Below, in pieces: positions 16,610 through 25,400 of a stretch of DNA of 64,000 nucleotides. The position numbers and the translations under genes were made by a program. The notes under the pieces are model-generated. The model did no database searches, was not told where the DNA came from, and saw only the letters and a program-made list of their open reading frames with translations. Within the stretch, counting starts at the first letter, position 1; the number at the start of each line of letters is the position of its first letter. The DNA comes from Buchananella felis (GTDB lineage Bacteria; Actinomycetota; Actinomycetes; Actinomycetales; Actinomycetaceae). The stretch is taken from the NCBI RefSeq assembly GCF_041380015.1, contig NZ_CP159978.1; one strand, given 5' to 3'.

Positions 16610-17380
16610 TTAGTGGCCGTCTAGTTTTTCGGCTTCGTCGGTCAGGAAGGGGACGGCCATTTTCTGGGTGAACCAGCGCGAGTAGCTGAGGGTTTGCACG
16701 CTGCCTTCGATGGGGACCCAGGTATTGGTGCGGGGGTGGAGGAACTCAGCACTCCAGGTGGTGGTCAGGGTGATGCGGTTCTTGGCGGCGCGGGTGAGGT
16801 ATTGGTGTTTGTAGGTGGCCTGGGGGTCGGGTAGGCCGGGGTGGTCCACGGTCTCTACCGTGCCGTCGCCAAAGTCCCAGGTGTACTCGAACGGGGTGGC
16901 GCGTACCTGGATAGTGGCGGTGGTGAACTGCAGGCTGTAGATGCGTTGGGTGGCATCAGTCATGACCGGGGTGGGTAGGTTGATGAGCACATCACCGGTG
17001 TTGGGCCACATGATCACTGCGGGTGGGGCGAAGTTGATGGACTCAACTTCCCGGATAGTTACTACCCGGGCCCAATCCACCTCGGGTGGAGCACTAGGGC
17101 CAGGCCGGGGCAAGCGGCGTTTCTCCCCGTAATCCCACATACACTCGGCCGGGTCCTCAAACTCACACAAGTAATGCGGAGTCGTAGGAACCGCAGACGG
17201 CACCGGCAGCGCTGGAAGCGTTGACTCTATGTCAATTCCGGCGGGCGCTGAGTCCGGCTTTTCCCAGTCGCTTCCGGCTGACACAGAAACCCCTGAAGAA
17301 GTGGCGTCAGCATTCCAAATGATCACGTTGTCGGAGAAGGGAATCGACACGAGTATCGCCGTAGTAAAAAGCAACATCAT
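16610..17380 (-). CDS. Secreted PKD-domain protein, second unit
   Basis: 256 residues, same architecture as the other units: signal-like segment MMLLFTTAILVSIPF, a linker unique to this unit and the truncated copy at 13723, HYLCEFEDPAECMWDYGEK, the PKD core with WDFGDGT, and the conserved FLTDEAEKLDGH end. It differs from the first-unit protein mainly in the first 75 residues and a few positions of the PKD surface. ATG 17380 overlaps the lipoprotein stop codon. The 408-bp spacer beyond its stop is one of the duplicated blocks. Confidence 0.82.
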   Translation of the reverse strand: MMLLFTTAILVSIPFSDNVIIWNADATSSGVSVSAGSDWEKPDSAPAGIDIESTLPALPVPSAVPTTPHYLCEFEDPAECMWDYGEKRRLPRPGPSAPPEVDWARVVTIREVESINFAPPAVIMWPNTGDVLINLPTPVMTDATQRIYSLQFTTATIQVRATPFEYTWDFGDGTVETVDHPGLPDPQATYKHQYLTRAAKNRITLTTTWSAEFLHPRTNTWVPIEGSVQTLSYSRWFTQKMAVPFLTDEAEKLDGH

Positions 17381-18063
17381 GGTGCCTCACCAGCCTCGCG
17401 GGTTACGATCGCCACTGCCTCCCAGTTGTTTCCGTTATGAAGCAGTCGAGCAATGAGCTCCTGGTCGCGTTTTTCGGCAGACTCGACACGTTTGCCGGTG
17501 CTGGAGATTTCAAAGATTGGCCCCACCTCGGCTTGAAGTGTGATAACGAATTCACTCGGGTTTTCGGGATTAACTCGTCGATCCATAGTGTGGGGAACAA
17601 AGGCTGCAAGCTCGTTGGCGGCCCCCTTGTCTGTCGCCTCAACAGCAGCACCCCTGAGAATTTCCTTCCATTCGCAGTCTGGGATGTTGGCGTCCCACCA
17701 GTCGATGTCGTGGGTGTTGATGAGGTACCACCAGGCTTGGAAGAGGAAGTAGGCGTAGGCCTCGGCACCGTCGGCGCTGTTCTCGAGAGCGACGTCGGAG
17801 GGCACTGGTGGTTCTATCTCCTGCGGCAGTGGCGCCGTGGGGGCCGGGCTGGCCTCGGCTGCGGACTCTGAGGCAACGGCAGACGGTGAGGCGGTGTTGA
17901 CGCTGGGCATGGGCAGCGGGGCTGGAGGCGCCTCGGTTTGGGTCGAGCAGGCGGCCAGGGTCAGGGGAAGGGCCACCAGGGTGGCAAGGAGAAGCCGTGG
18001 TGCCACCCGCCGGGCCGGGCGCGTGGCGGCCTCTGCCGGTTGCTGGGTCGGGTTGATCTCCAT
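17377..18063 (-). CDS. Array lipoprotein (DUF6318-like), second unit
   Basis: 228 residues with the lipobox LTLAACS near residue 37. The N-terminal two thirds are shared with the third unit and the C-terminal third (RGAAVEATDKGAANELAAF and onward) with the fourth unit, so it looks like the recombinant or the parent of both. The domain includes a conserved Cys in the NIPDCEWK motif. Leaderless layout with TAGGTT at 18070-18075. Co-translated with the PKD gene downstream. The function is unknown; a lipid-anchored surface protein is the safe statement. Confidence 0.82.
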   Translation of the reverse strand: MEINPTQQPAEAATRPARRVAPRLLLATLVALPLTLAACSTQTEAPPAPLPMPSVNTASPSAVASESAAEASPAPTAPLPQEIEPPVPSDVALENSADGAEAYAYFLFQAWWYLINTHDIDWWDANIPDCEWKEILRGAAVEATDKGAANELAAFVPHTMDRRVNPENPSEFVITLQAEVGPIFEISSTGKRVESAEKRDQELIARLLHNGNNWEAVAIVTREAGEAP

Positions 18064-18578
18064 GAATCGAACCTAGACCAGGGCTCGTTGCCGTATCTAC
18101 CACTTGTGGAAAACACCCACCGCCCTCACGATCTCCACCGCCGGTCACCTGAAGGACCAGGTGAAGAACAAGGGACGAGCGCCCCACCCCAACGCCAACA
18201 CGCCGGGGGCGGTTTAGAGAGGGTGCGGGCGGAACGTCGTTCGTGCTCTGGGCTTCCACGCGGAGGGGGCGGTTGTGCAGGGTATCCCGGTAAGCCAGTT
18301 CCAGGTGTCTGGGCCTCCACGCGGAGGGGCCTGTTCAGAGCAGGGGGTGGGTGCGGCGTCGTTCATGCTCAGGGGTCCACGCGGAGGCACCGGCCCAGGG
18401 GCAGGGCTGGGTGAGGAAGTCATCCATGCCACGGGAGTAGAAGTGGGCCGGGTACGACTAGCAGGGGTGGTTTAGTGGCCGTCTAGTTTTTCGGCTTCGT
18501 CGGTCAGGAAGGGGACGGCCATTTTCTGGGTGAACCAGCGCGAGTAGCTGAGGGTTTGCACGCTGCCTTCGATGGGGA
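17666..18578. repeat. Duplicated block of the lipoprotein/PKD array, copy B
   Basis: Partner of 15804-16716. The sequence stays identical across non-coding spacer and coding parts alike, so the copies reflect a very recent duplication or gene conversion rather than selection on protein. Confidence 0.85.
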
Positions 18579-19242
18579 TCCAGGCCCCGGTGCGGGGGTG
18601 GAGGAACTCAGCACTCCAGGTGGTGGTCAGGGTGATGCGGTTCTTGGCGGCGCGGGTGAGGTATTGGTGTTTGTAGGTGGCCTGGGGGTCGGGTAGGCCG
18701 GGGTGGTCCACGGTCTCTACCGTGCCGTCGCCAAAGTCCCAGGTGTACTCGAACGGGGTGGCGCGTACCTGGATAGTGGCGGTGGTGAACTGCAGGCTGT
18801 AGATGCGCTCACCCGCGTCGGTCATCACGGGGGTGGGTAGGTTGATGAGTACGTCGCCGGTGTTGGGCCACATGATCACTGCGGGTGGGGCGAAGTTGAT
18901 GGACTCGACCTCCCGGATAGTTACTACCCGGGCCCAATCCACCTCGGGTGGAGCACTAGGGCCAGGCCGGGGCAAGCGGCGTTTTTCCCCGTAGTCCCAC
19001 ATGCACTCGGTCGGGTCCTCAAACTCACACAAGTAATGCGGAGCAGTAGGCAACGGAGACGGAACCGGAAGCGCAATGATCGGGGCTCCCATTGCTGGGT
19101 CGGTTGCCGGACTGGGAGAGTCCTGCCACTCGGCCATGGTGGAGATTTCGACTCCGTTGTTCGTTACGGCATTCTCCCATATTTGAGAGTCGTCGACCTG
19201 GGAATGTGGCAGCAGGAGGAGTGCAATTGTCAACGTGATCAT
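18472..19242 (-). CDS. Secreted PKD-domain protein, first unit
   Basis: 256 residues. N-terminal segment MITLTIALLLLPHSQ is a short signal-like helix; residues 15-60 are unique to this unit; the rest (HYLCEFEDPTECMWD, PKD motif WDFGDGT, SRWFTQKMAVPF end) is shared. ATG 19242 overlaps the upstream stop (ATGA) and follows ggaggagac, so it is translated by coupling. The pattern of a variable N-terminal region joined to an almost constant C-terminal half is seen in all units. Confidence 0.82.
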   Translation of the reverse strand: MITLTIALLLLPHSQVDDSQIWENAVTNNGVEISTMAEWQDSPSPATDPAMGAPIIALPVPSPLPTAPHYLCEFEDPTECMWDYGEKRRLPRPGPSAPPEVDWARVVTIREVESINFAPPAVIMWPNTGDVLINLPTPVMTDAGERIYSLQFTTATIQVRATPFEYTWDFGDGTVETVDHPGLPDPQATYKHQYLTRAAKNRITLTTTWSAEFLHPRTGAWIPIEGSVQTLSYSRWFTQKMAVPFLTDEAEKLDGH

Positions 19243-19925
19243 TGTGTCTCCTCCGCCCCGCGAGTCACTATGGTCACGGCTTTCCATGAGTTTCCGTCAT
19301 GCAAAAGTCGGGCGATTAGCTCGTACTTTTTAGCCGGAGCAGATATCATTTTACTTCCGTCTTCGGCTATGTTGTAAATGTCGCCAACTTCAGTGTGTAG
19401 CGTGATCCCAAACTCGTTCCCGTTTTCTGGGTTCACTTTTCGGCTGATCACGTGCGGGTGTATTGGGGCTGTCTCATTAGTAATGCCCCGTCCATCTTGA
19501 TAAACGGCTGAATCGCGCATCTGGGTTTTCCAGTCGCAGTCGGGGATGTTGGTGTCCCACCAGTCGATGTCGTGGGTGTTGATGAGGTACCACCAGGCTT
19601 GGAAGAGGAAGTAGGCGTAGGCCTCAGCGCCGTCGGCGCTGTTTTCGAGGGCGACGTCGGAGGGGACTGGTGGTTCTATCTCCCGTGGCTGCGGCGTCGT
19701 GGGGGCCGGGCTGGCCTCGGCTGCGGACTCTGAGGCAGCGGCGGACGGTGTGGCGGTGTTGACGCTGGGCATGGGCAGCGGGGCTGGAGGCGCCTCGGTT
19801 TGGGTCGAGCAGGCGGCCAGGGTCAGGGGAAGGGCCACCAGGGTGGCAAGGAGAAGCCGTGGTGCCACCCGCCGGGCCGGGCGCGTGGCGGCCATTGCCG
19901 GTTGCTGGGTCGGGTTGATCTCCAT
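19239..19925 (-). CDS. Array lipoprotein (DUF6318-like), first unit
   Basis: 228 residues, lipobox LTLAACS, Ala/Ser/Pro linker, GAEAYAYFLFQAWW and HDIDWWDTNIPDCDWK motifs, then a C-terminal part unlike those of other units (HPHVISRKVNPENGNEFGI). It is the promoter-proximal gene of the array, with TAGGTT at 19932-19937 and ATG 19925. The upstream 425 bp resembles the inter-unit spacers, so each unit probably carries its own promoter rather than forming one long operon. Confidence 0.82.
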   Translation of the reverse strand: MEINPTQQPAMAATRPARRVAPRLLLATLVALPLTLAACSTQTEAPPAPLPMPSVNTATPSAAASESAAEASPAPTTPQPREIEPPVPSDVALENSADGAEAYAYFLFQAWWYLINTHDIDWWDTNIPDCDWKTQMRDSAVYQDGRGITNETAPIHPHVISRKVNPENGNEFGITLHTEVGDIYNIAEDGSKMISAPAKKYELIARLLHDGNSWKAVTIVTRGAEETQ

Positions 19926-20351
19926 GAATCGAACCTAAACCAGGGTCTCCTGCGGTATCTACCACTTGTGGAAAACGCCCGCCGCCCTCGCGATCTCCAC
20001 GGCCGGCCAGCAGAAAGACCCTGTAGAGAGCAAGGGACGAGCGCCCCACCCAGGCCAACACGCCGAGGGTCGGTTTAGAGAAGGTGCGGGGGGAACGTCG
20101 ACCACGTTCTGGGCCTCCACGCGGAGGGACTATCCCCAGCGACGGGACGGGTGGAACGTCGGCCATCACTGGCAAGCAACGACGCCACCACTTCCACACG
20201 CCGGCAGGAAAACCCAGCCGGGAGAACGCTTCTAGCACCACTGGGCAATACATGTACCCCTCAAGCGGCGCGGTGGGCTGTGGAAAACGGCCTTTGCGCA
20301 CCGCGCGCACGAGCACAGGCACGAAGGGGAAAAGCGGCATAAACAAGGTCA
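19926..20351. other. Gene-free spacer between the array and the divergent AbiEi/DUF559-like gene
   Basis: The first 200 bp is a diverged copy of the array spacer (cttgtggaaaac, then caacacgccgaggg, then a cctccacgcggagg palindrome at 20114-20127). Two aacgtcg motifs lie at 20094-20100 and 20155-20161. The last 100 bp should hold the promoter of the plus-strand gene at 20352; I see no convincing -10 box. Confidence 0.6.
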
Positions 20352-21410
20352 ATGGACATCACCAAAGCCGACATCGTCCGCATGAAAACAGAGCAGCAAA
20401 AGCCGGGCCGTCCCCACGGCATAGCGCGAATCAGACGCGGGTACGGGTTCCGGCTCCGGCCCGAAGACGAACACGGCACGCCCTGGGACCTGCGCCGGCA
20501 GGTAACCCTGGCACGAATACTGGCCACAGATATGGCAGCGAAACGTCGGCCGGTGTTCGCCGCACAGTCCGCGATGGCAGTGTGGGGCGTGGACGGGTGG
20601 ACGGAAAACCCGGACGTCGTGACACGGCGGGCAACCCCAGGACGGCTCGTAGAACTGCCAGCCGTGCAAGTAATGGAAACCTGCGTCTCGGCAGCCCGGG
20701 CCACACAAATCTACCTAGAAGCCCCATTCAAGCCGGTCGAGCGCCGAGGCGTGCTGGTCGACACCCCCGCCACCGTCGCCCTCCACATGGCGCTCCAAGC
20801 ACACCCGCTCGAAGCGGTGGTCGCCGTCAGCGGGCTAATGCGTCTCATGGTCCAGTCAGGGCCAGGCAGCGCCGACACCCGAGAACAGCTCGCCGAGCGG
20901 TCAACAGCGGCACGCACCTACCTCCTGCAACACCTCGAAACCTATGCCGGCATGCGAGGAGCGCGCAGAGCCGCCCGAGTAATCGCGGCGTCCTCGGCTG
21001 AATGTGAAAACGTGGGCGAGCGCGCTGCCCTCTACCTGCTCGCCGGGCTCACCACAAGCGAAGTAACTCCCCAGCACCCCGTGCACCTCGACGGGCGCAA
21101 GTACTACCTAGACCTCGCCGTGCCAGACCAGCACGTAGCCGTCGAATTCGACGGGCTCGGCAAACTCGGGGCCACCGGGCGCGAGCTCCAAGCCGCCAAG
21201 CAACAATGGGTGGACCGCCAAGCGGCACTGGTCTCCGCAGGCTGGCGCGTCGTGCGCCTCAGCTGGCGAGACCTAGATGACCTCACCAGAACCCGGTCCC
21301 TGCTCGGTGCCCAGACCGGGTTAGGGGACCACACGGACAGCAACCACTCCGGGCTGTGGGTTCCACCCCCTGCCAGCACGCGCACCTGGAGGCTCCACGG
21401 GCTGCGATAA
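20352..21410 (+). CDS. AbiEi-like / DUF559-type protein with a Vsr-like nuclease fold
   Basis: A 352-residue protein. The N-terminal 200 residues resemble the middle part of actinobacterial AbiEi-like proteins: RRGYGFRL, then QSAMAVWGV. The C-terminal 110 residues look like a DUF559/Vsr-like PD-(D/E)xK domain: YYLDLAVPDQHVAVEFDG gives the D...ExxG-like acidic pair, followed by QWVDRQAAL and GWRVVRLSWRDL. Such proteins are common singletons in actinobacteria; they may regulate transcription or cut DNA, and the activity is not established. No toxin partner is next to it. Whether ATG 20352 is correct is unsure; aagg lies 3 nt upstream. Confidence 0.72.
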   Translation: MDITKADIVRMKTEQQKPGRPHGIARIRRGYGFRLRPEDEHGTPWDLRRQVTLARILATDMAAKRRPVFAAQSAMAVWGVDGWTENPDVVTRRATPGRLVELPAVQVMETCVSAARATQIYLEAPFKPVERRGVLVDTPATVALHMALQAHPLEAVVAVSGLMRLMVQSGPGSADTREQLAERSTAARTYLLQHLETYAGMRGARRAARVIAASSAECENVGERAALYLLAGLTTSEVTPQHPVHLDGRKYYLDLAVPDQHVAVEFDGLGKLGATGRELQAAKQQWVDRQAALVSAGWRVVRLSWRDLDDLTRTRSLLGAQTGLGDHTDSNHSGLWVPPPASTRTWRLHGLR

Positions 21411-21564
21411 CGCGGGGGCTTGGGGAGGGGCGGATGCTGGGGGTGGGGGAGTGGTGGGGGTGGGGCTTCGTCTGGGTGCTGGGGTGCGGGAGTGGTGGGG
21501 AGTTGGCTGGGGGCGGTGTGGTGGGCTCCGGCGCGGTTCTGGGGGCCGGGGGCTGGGGTGCGGG

Positions 21565-22375
21565 GCTGAGCGCTGACGGTTGGGCGTGGGACTCGACGTT
21601 TGGTTCTTCATCTCGACGTTGGGAGGTGAATTTAGACGTTTCGGGGGGTGTAAACGTCGAGTTGAGGTGGCGAACGTCGAGTTGAGGTGGTGAACGTCGA
21701 GCCGGGGTGGCGAACGTCGAGCTGGGGTGGGTGTGGGGCTTCGTCTGGGGGCTGGGGTGCGGGGCTGAGCGCTGACGGTTGGGCGTGGGACTCGACGTTT
21801 GGTTCTTCATCTCGACGTTGGGAGGTGAATTTAGACGTTTCGGGGGGTGTAAACGTCGAGTTGAGGTGGCGAACGTCGAGTTGAGGTGGTGAACGTCGAG
21901 CCGGGGTGGCGAACGTCGAGCTGGGGTGGGTGTGGGGCTTCGTCTGGGGGCTGGGGTGCGGGGCTGAGCGCTGACGGTTGGGCGTGGGACTCGACGTTTG
22001 GTTCTTCATCTCGACGTTGGGAGGTGAATTTAGACGTTTCGGGGGGTGCAAACGTCGAGCTGGGGTGCCGAACGTCGAGTTGAGCTGGCAAACGTCGAGT
22101 TGGGGTGGCGAACGTCGAGTTGAGGTGGCGAATGTCGAGCTGGGGTGGGTGTGGGGCTTCGTCCGGGTGCTGGGGTGTTGGGCTGAGTGCTGACGGTTGG
22201 GCGTGGGACTCGACGTTTGGTTCTTCATCTCGACGTTGGGAGGTGAATCTAGACGTTTGGGGGGTGTAAACGTCGAGTTGAGGTCGCAAACGTCGAGCTG
22301 GGGTGCCAAACGTCGAGTTGAGACCGCGAACGTCGAGTTGAGACCGCGAACGTCTAGCTGAGGCGCAAAAGTCGA
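21565..22375. repeat. Nested satellite: 20-bp AACGTCGAG units inside four about 199-bp repeats
   Basis: The marker gctgagcgctgacgg recurs at 21565, 21764, 21963 and (as gctgagtgctg) 22182, giving periods of 199, 199 and 219 bp. Inside each unit ctcgacgtt-type sites come first (21592, 21612, 21632; exact 20-bp steps), then the opposite orientation (aacgtcga at 21653, 21673, 21693, 21713; exact 20-bp steps). The basic unit is AACGTCGAGTTGAGGTGGCG. The region from 21411 to 22408 has no supported gene. The spacing of two helical turns puts every site on the same DNA face. Confidence 0.9.
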
Positions 22376-22408
22376 GTGGGGCATCGGGCACCGGCCCAAC
22401 CCGCCCCG

Positions 22409-22414
22409 TAGACT
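22409..22414 (+). promoter_or_regulatory. -10 box of dnaE (leaderless)
   Basis: TAGACT, then 7 nt, then the dnaE ATG at 22422; no Shine-Dalgarno is present. The satellite array ends about 30 bp upstream, so the promoter region abuts it directly. Confidence 0.65.
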
Positions 22415-22421
22415 GGCCGGC

Positions 22422-25400
22422 ATGGCCGACGCAGACTTTGTGCACCTCCACGTCCACACCGACTATTCGCTGCTGGACGGTGCGGCCAAGACCCACAAGG
22501 CGGTGGCGGAGGCCAAGCGGCTGGGGCAGCAGGCGATCGCGATCACGGACCACGGCTACCTGTTCGGGGCTTACGAGTTCTATCGGGCGGCGAAGAAGGC
22601 CGGGATCAAGCCGATTATCGGCTTGGAGGCGTACGTGACCCCGGGCACTTCGCGCTTTGACAACAAGCGCGTGTTGTGGGGCACGGAGGACCAGCGTAAG
22701 GACGACGTTTCCGCCCGCGGTACCTACACACACATGACCCTGTTGGCGCGCAACAACGAGGGCATGCACAACCTGTTCCGCATGGGCACGCTGGCCAGCC
22801 TGGAGGGCCAGATGGGCAAGTACCCGCGCATCGACCGGGAGCTGCTGCAGACCTACGCGCCGGGCCTGATTGGCACCACGGGCTGCCCGTCGGGGGAGGT
22901 GCAGACTCGCCTGCGCCTGGGCCACTGGGATGAGGCCTTGCGCGCGGCGGCAGAAACGCAGGAGATCTTCGGCAAGGAGAACTTCTTTGTGGAGGTGATG
23001 GACCACGGCCTGGAGATCGAGCGGCGCGTGCAGCGGGAGTTGTTGAAGATCGCCAAGCTGCTGGACGCCCCACTGCTGGCGACGAACGACTCCCACTACG
23101 TCACTAAGGAAGACCGGGATGTGCAGGACGCGATGCTGTGCATCAACTCCGGCTCGGTGATCAGCGACCCGGATCGTTTCAAGTTTGACGGCGACGGCTA
23201 TTTCATTCGCTCCAGCCAGGAGATGCGCACCATTTGGCGCGAGCTACCGGAGGCCTGCGACAACACGCTTCTGGTGGCGGAGATGTGCGATGTCTCCTTC
23301 CGCACCACCTCTGACGGCGCCAACTACATGCCGCGCTTCCCGGTCCCGGAGGGCGAGGACGAGCACTCGTGGTTCGTGAAGGAGGTGGAGCGGGGCATGC
23401 ACCGCCGCTTCCCGGCCGGCGTCCCGGACGACTGCCGCAAGCAGCAGCAGTACGAGGTTGAGGTCATCACGAAGATGGGCTTTCCGGGCTACTTCCTGGT
23501 GGTGGCGGACTACATTCAGTGGGCCAAGAAGCAGGGCATCCGGGTGGGCCCGGGCCGTGGCTCGGGCGCGGGCTCGATGGTGGCCTACGCGCTGGGGATC
23601 ACGGACCTGAACCCGCTGGAGCACGGCCTGATCTTTGAGCGCTTCTTGAACCCGGAGCGCGTCTCCATGCCGGACTTCGACGTGGACTTCGACGAGCGCC
23701 GGCGTGAGGAAGTGATCGAGTACGTCAAGCGCCGCTACGGCCACGACTACGTGGCCCAGGTGGTCACCTACGGCGTGATCAAGACGAAGCAGGCCCTGAA
23801 GGACGCCGCCCGCGTGATGGGCCACCCCTTCAGCGTGGGCGACCAGCTCACTAAGGCCATGCCGCCCACCATCCAGGGCAAGGATGTGCCGATCGCGGGC
23901 ATGCTGGACGAGGGCACGCACGAGCGCTACGGCGAGGCGCTGGGCTTCCGCGAGTTCCTGGCCGCGAACTCGGGCGAGGGCACGATGCGCCTGGATGAGG
24001 TGGTCAAGCTGGCGCGCGGCCTGGAGGGCATGACGCGCCAGTGGGGCGTGCACGCCTGCGCGGTCATCATGTCCAGCATCCCGCTGGCTGAGGTGGTGCC
24101 GCTGATGAAGCGCCCGGCTGACGGCGCGATCATCACCCAGTTCGACTATCCGCAGTGCGAGGAGCTGGGCCTGCTGAAGATGGACTTCTTGGGCCTGAAG
24201 AACCTCACCACGATCTCCGACGCCCTGGAGCTGATCGCGCTGAATGGCAAGGAGGTGCCCGACGTCGACCACCTGCCGCTGGACGACACGGAGACCTACG
24301 AGCTGCTGGGCCGGGGCGAGTCGCTGGGCTTGTTCCAGCTGGACGGCTCGGGCATGCGCACTCTGCTGAAACAGATGAAGCCGGACTGCTTTGCGGACAT
24401 TTCCGCCGTGGGCGCCCTGTACCGCCCGGGCCCGATGGGCGCGAACTCCCACACGAACTACGCGCTGCGCAAGAACGGCAAGCAGAAGATCGAGCAGATC
24501 CACCCGGATCTGGCCGAGGCGCTGGAGCCGCTGCTGGCTGAGACGTTCGGGCTGATCGTCTACCAAGAGCAGGTCATGGAGATCGCCCGGAAGCTGGCCG
24601 GCTTCACGATGGGCGAGGCGGACGTGCTGCGCAAGGCGATGGGTAAGAAGAAGCCTGAGGTCATTGCCGAGCAGTTTGTGCACTTCAAGGCCGGCATGAT
24701 GCGAAACGGCTTCAAGGAAGAGGCGATCGACAAGCTGTGGGACGTGCTGGTCCCGTTTAGCGCCTACGCGTTCAACAAGGCGCACTCGGCGGCATACGGC
24801 CTGGTCACCTACATCACTGCCTACCTGAAGGCGCACTTCCCGGCGGAGTACATGGCGGCCTTGTTGACCGCGAACAAGGACAACAAGGACAAGCTGGCCG
24901 GCTACCTGGCCGAGTGCCGCCACATGGGCTTGCGCGTGCTGCCCCCGGACGTCAACTTCTCCGGCGTGAACTTCACGGCGGTGGGGGATGACATCCGCTT
25001 TGGCCTGTCCGCGATCCGCAACGTGGGCCTGAACGTCGTCGAGGCGATCGTGGCGGCGCGCCAGGAGAAGGGGGAGTACACCTCGTTCTCCGACTTCATG
25101 GCGAAGGTGCCGGCGGTGGTGTGCACTAAGCGCGCGATTTCTTCGCTGATCAAGGCCGGTGCTTTCGACGAGCTGGGGGCATCGCGCCGCTCGCTGACGG
25201 TGTGCCACGAGGACTTCGTTGACGAGGTCATCTCGGTTAAGCGCAACGAGGCGATGGGACAGTTTGACCTGTTTGGCGACCTGGGCGGGGAGGAGATGGG
25301 AGGGCCCACGTTCTCCACCTCGGTGCCGAGCCTGCCGGAGTGGGACAAGAAGGAGAAGCTCACCTTCGAGCGCGAGATGCTGGGCCTGTACGTGTCCGAC

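Larger units (their letters stand above)
15804..16716. repeat. Duplicated block of the lipoprotein/PKD array, copy A
   Basis: About 913 bp that match 17666-18578 at an offset of 1862 bp. Reading both by eye I found one difference (16068 g, 17930 c). The block spans most of a lipoprotein gene, its promoter, the whole 408-bp spacer and the 3' end of the next PKD gene. A second pair of related blocks is 13795-14372 and 17201-17778 (offset 3406) with a handful of differences. Confidence 0.85.

Noticed and set aside
21565..22375. CRISPR array
   Set aside because: The 20-bp units abut each other with no unique spacers, and the orientation switches within each unit.
21632..23096. Long open frames on the minus strand across the satellite and into dnaE
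   Set aside because: They arise because the repeat unit lacks stops in several frames; they encode repeats of QLDVRHLNSTF-type sequence in all frames and run into dnaE antisense. No start signal or family similarity.
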